Positions 62,438 to 64,000 of a stretch of DNA of 64,000 bases are shown here, piece after piece. This DNA comes from Blastocatellia bacterium. GTDB lineage: Bacteria; Acidobacteriota; Blastocatellia; Pyrinomonadales; Pyrinomonadaceae. The DNA lies in NCBI GenBank assembly GCA_003168335.1, contig PMSM01000011.1, positions 206,590 through 270,589 of the forward strand. The letters are read 5' to 3'. The notes beneath the pieces were generated by a model. It made no database searches. It had not been told where the DNA came from and worked only from the letters and a program-made list of their open reading frames with translations. The position numbers were made by a program, and so were the translations under genes. Numbering within the stretch: position 1 is the stretch's first letter; the number at the start of each line of letters is the position of its first letter.

Positions 62438-64000
62438 ATGAAGTTTCGGTTTCCAAAAGCTGTTGGTCTATTCGTTGTCCTCTGTGGGTTGAGTTCTTTT
62501 ACGCTGTTCGGTCAAACGACGCCGAAGACTGAGCAGCAGGGGATGGGTGGGGTCAATACCGGTCCAACGGTGAACTACACCTCAAAACGTACGGCTGGCA
62601 TCACAGATCCAAAAGCGCCGCTGGTCTTCGAAGACGTGGCCGAAAAGACGGCGCTGGTGAACTTCAAACATCGTTCCGGCACACCCGCAAAGGAGTACAT
62701 CTTCGAAGTACCGTCCGGCGGCGTAGCTATCTTTGATTACGACGGTGATGGTTTGCCGGATATCTACCTGGTAAACGGCTCGACTTTGCCTGCCTTGCTG
62801 GGAAAAGAAAAACCACCGCGAGCTGCGCTGTATCACAATTTGGGCAACTGGAAATTCGAAGACGTGACAGACAAAGCCGGCGTGGGAAACGAACGTTGGG
62901 GCATGGGCGTCGCGGTGGGCGACTACGATAACGATGGCCGGCCTGATATTTACGTAACCAACTTCGGCGTCTCACGGCTTTACCATAACAACGGAGATGG
63001 CACATTTACTGACGTGGCTGAAAAGGTTGGCGTCGCGCGCAAAGGCTGGAGCACGGGCGCTACCTGGGGCGATTATGACGGCGATGGCAGGTTGGATCTC
63101 TTCGTTCCCGGCTATCTTGAAATTGATCTCAACAATCTGCCGCGCAGTCCTGCCGAAGCAAACAAACCGGGAGGTGTGGGCCAGAACTTTTGCCAGTTTC
63201 GCGGCGCTCCGGTGATGTGTGGACCGCGGAGTCTGACCGGCGAGAGCGACACGCTGTATCATCAGAAGCCGGACGGAACTTTTGAAGATGTCAGTGTGAA
63301 GGCCGGGGTCAACGACCCGCAGAAGTATTACGGATTCTCTTCGGCATTTGTGCAGGCCAACGAAGACAACCTGTTGGACCTGGTGGTGGTGAATGACTCG
63401 ACGCCTAAGCAGTTCTACATTAACAAAGGTGACGGGACGTTTGAAGAAATTGGCTATCCATCAGGCGTCGCCTTGAACGAAAACGGTCGTGAGCAGGCCG
63501 GGATGGGGATCGCCATAGGCGATTATGACAACTCAGGTCGAATGAGTTTTCACATCACGAATTTTTCCGACGATTCCAACGTCCTCTATCACAACGATGG
63601 CGATTCCAACTTTACGGATGTTACCTTTCTTGCCGGGTTGGGCGAAATCACCCTGCCGTTTCTTGGTTGGGGCACGAGTTTCATAGATTTTGATAATGAC
63701 AGCTGGTTGGATCTGATCGTCGCCAACGGCCATGTTTATCCGGTCGTCGATGATCATCAATGGGGAACCAGCTATGCGCAGCAAGCTTTGCTTTTCCGGA
63801 ATTTGAAAAATGGCAAATTCGAGCGCGTGGGAGCTGCGCCCGGGAGCGGTCTGGCTTACCCATGGTGTGGGCGGGGCCTGGCCGTCGGCGATCTCGATGG
63901 TGATGGCAGACTGGACGTGGTAATCAATAACGCCGATTCGAGACCCAGCCTATTGAGGAACGTCGCGACACCGGTTGGTCATTGGCTGGCCCTTCATTTG
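62438..64000 (+). CDS. CRTAC1-family secreted protein, partial (runs off the window)
   Basis: At least 521 residues; the stop lies beyond the window end. AAAGGAATT sets the ATG at 62438. Signal peptide AVGLFVVLCGLSSFTLFGQ. VCBS/FG-GAP loops are DYDGDGLPDIYLV, DYDNDGRPDIYVT, DYDGDGRLDLFVP, DFDNDSWLDLIVA and DLDGDGRLDVVIN, and two blades are degenerate: QANEDNLLDLVVV and DYDNSGRMSFHIT. Two Cys pairs (NFCQFRGAPVMCGPR) are also seen. The ASPIC/UnbV part begins at VGHWLALHL at the very end. Confidence 0.88.
   Translation, partial: MKFRFPKAVGLFVVLCGLSSFTLFGQTTPKTEQQGMGGVNTGPTVNYTSKRTAGITDPKAPLVFEDVAEKTALVNFKHRSGTPAKEYIFEVPSGGVAIFDYDGDGLPDIYLVNGSTLPALLGKEKPPRAALYHNLGNWKFEDVTDKAGVGNERWGMGVAVGDYDNDGRPDIYVTNFGVSRLYHNNGDGTFTDVAEKVGVARKGWSTGATWGDYDGDGRLDLFVPGYLEIDLNNLPRSPAEANKPGGVGQNFCQFRGAPVMCGPRSLTGESDTLYHQKPDGTFEDVSVKAGVNDPQKYYGFSSAFVQANEDNLLDLVVVNDSTPKQFYINKGDGTFEEIGYPSGVALNENGREQAGMGIAIGDYDNSGRMSFHITNFSDDSNVLYHNDGDSNFTDVTFLAGLGEITLPFLGWGTSFIDFDNDSWLDLIVANGHVYPVVDDHQWGTSYAQQALLFRNLKNGKFERVGAAPGSGLAYPWCGRGLAVGDLDGDGRLDVVINNADSRPSLLRNVATPVGHWLALHL

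Overview
The window reads as a chromosomal piece of an Acidobacteriota genome, most likely of the Blastocatellia/Pyrinomonadaceae type. This is inferred from the mix of families, not from a marker gene: three large Oar-like TonB-dependent receptors with an N-terminal carboxypeptidase-regulatory domain, four CRTAC1-type proteins (VCBS/FG-GAP repeats with ASPIC/UnbV), TPR secretory proteins, a GH3 beta-glucosidase with a glucoamylase-family protein, and many intergenic palindromic elements. No rRNA, tRNA, CRISPR array, integrase or intact transposase was seen.

Layout. (1) 1-7.2 kb: three small receiver-only response regulators, one without its phosphoacceptor Asp, around secreted repeat proteins: a polyglutamine-rich protein, a SYLF-domain protein, a two-copy Gly/Tyr-repeat protein and a kelch-like lipoprotein. 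A CRP/FNR-sized palindrome, roughly TGTGCG-N4-CGCACA, lies upstream of several of these genes, of a fatty-acid desaturase and of a TonB receptor. (2) 7.2-12.3 kb: two TonB-dependent receptors in one translationally coupled unit. (3) 12.7-25.1 kb: a membrane histidine kinase and an NtrC-type sigma-54 activator, then a -24/-12 promoter with repeated upstream sites, then nine co-directional genes: DUF1571 lipoprotein, radical SAM enzyme, ABC ATPase and permease, MGDG-synthase-like glycosyltransferase, polysaccharide deacetylase, HAD phosphatase, class III aminotransferase and a phenylacetate-CoA-ligase-like enzyme. This looks like a dedicated, phosphorelay-controlled pathway making and exporting an amino-modified glycolipid or similar envelope molecule; I do not recognise it as a described system, and it is the most interesting object here.

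(4) 25.2-40.6 kb: stress and catabolic genes: arsM, a di-heme peroxidase, two cupin paralogues, a chloroperoxidase-like hydrolase, a hemerythrin, tryptophanase beside a Cys/Met-type PLP lyase, a fatty-acid desaturase and a zinc alcohol dehydrogenase. Intergenic regions here and at 0.6-0.95 kb hold decayed fragments of the desaturase and tryptophanase genes. (5) 40.7-64 kb: envelope and glycan functions: TPR proteins, CRTAC1 proteins, glucoamylase-like protein, BglX-type GH3, a third TonB receptor, a nitrilase-family amidohydrolase, and a last CRTAC1 gene cut by the window end.

Intergenic DNA is rich in REP/MITE-like structures (29.7, 30.3, 32.3, 44.5, 46.2, 50.6, 55.2, 59.2 and 62.2 kb). Functional names are family-level readings of the translated sequence; no database search was possible.
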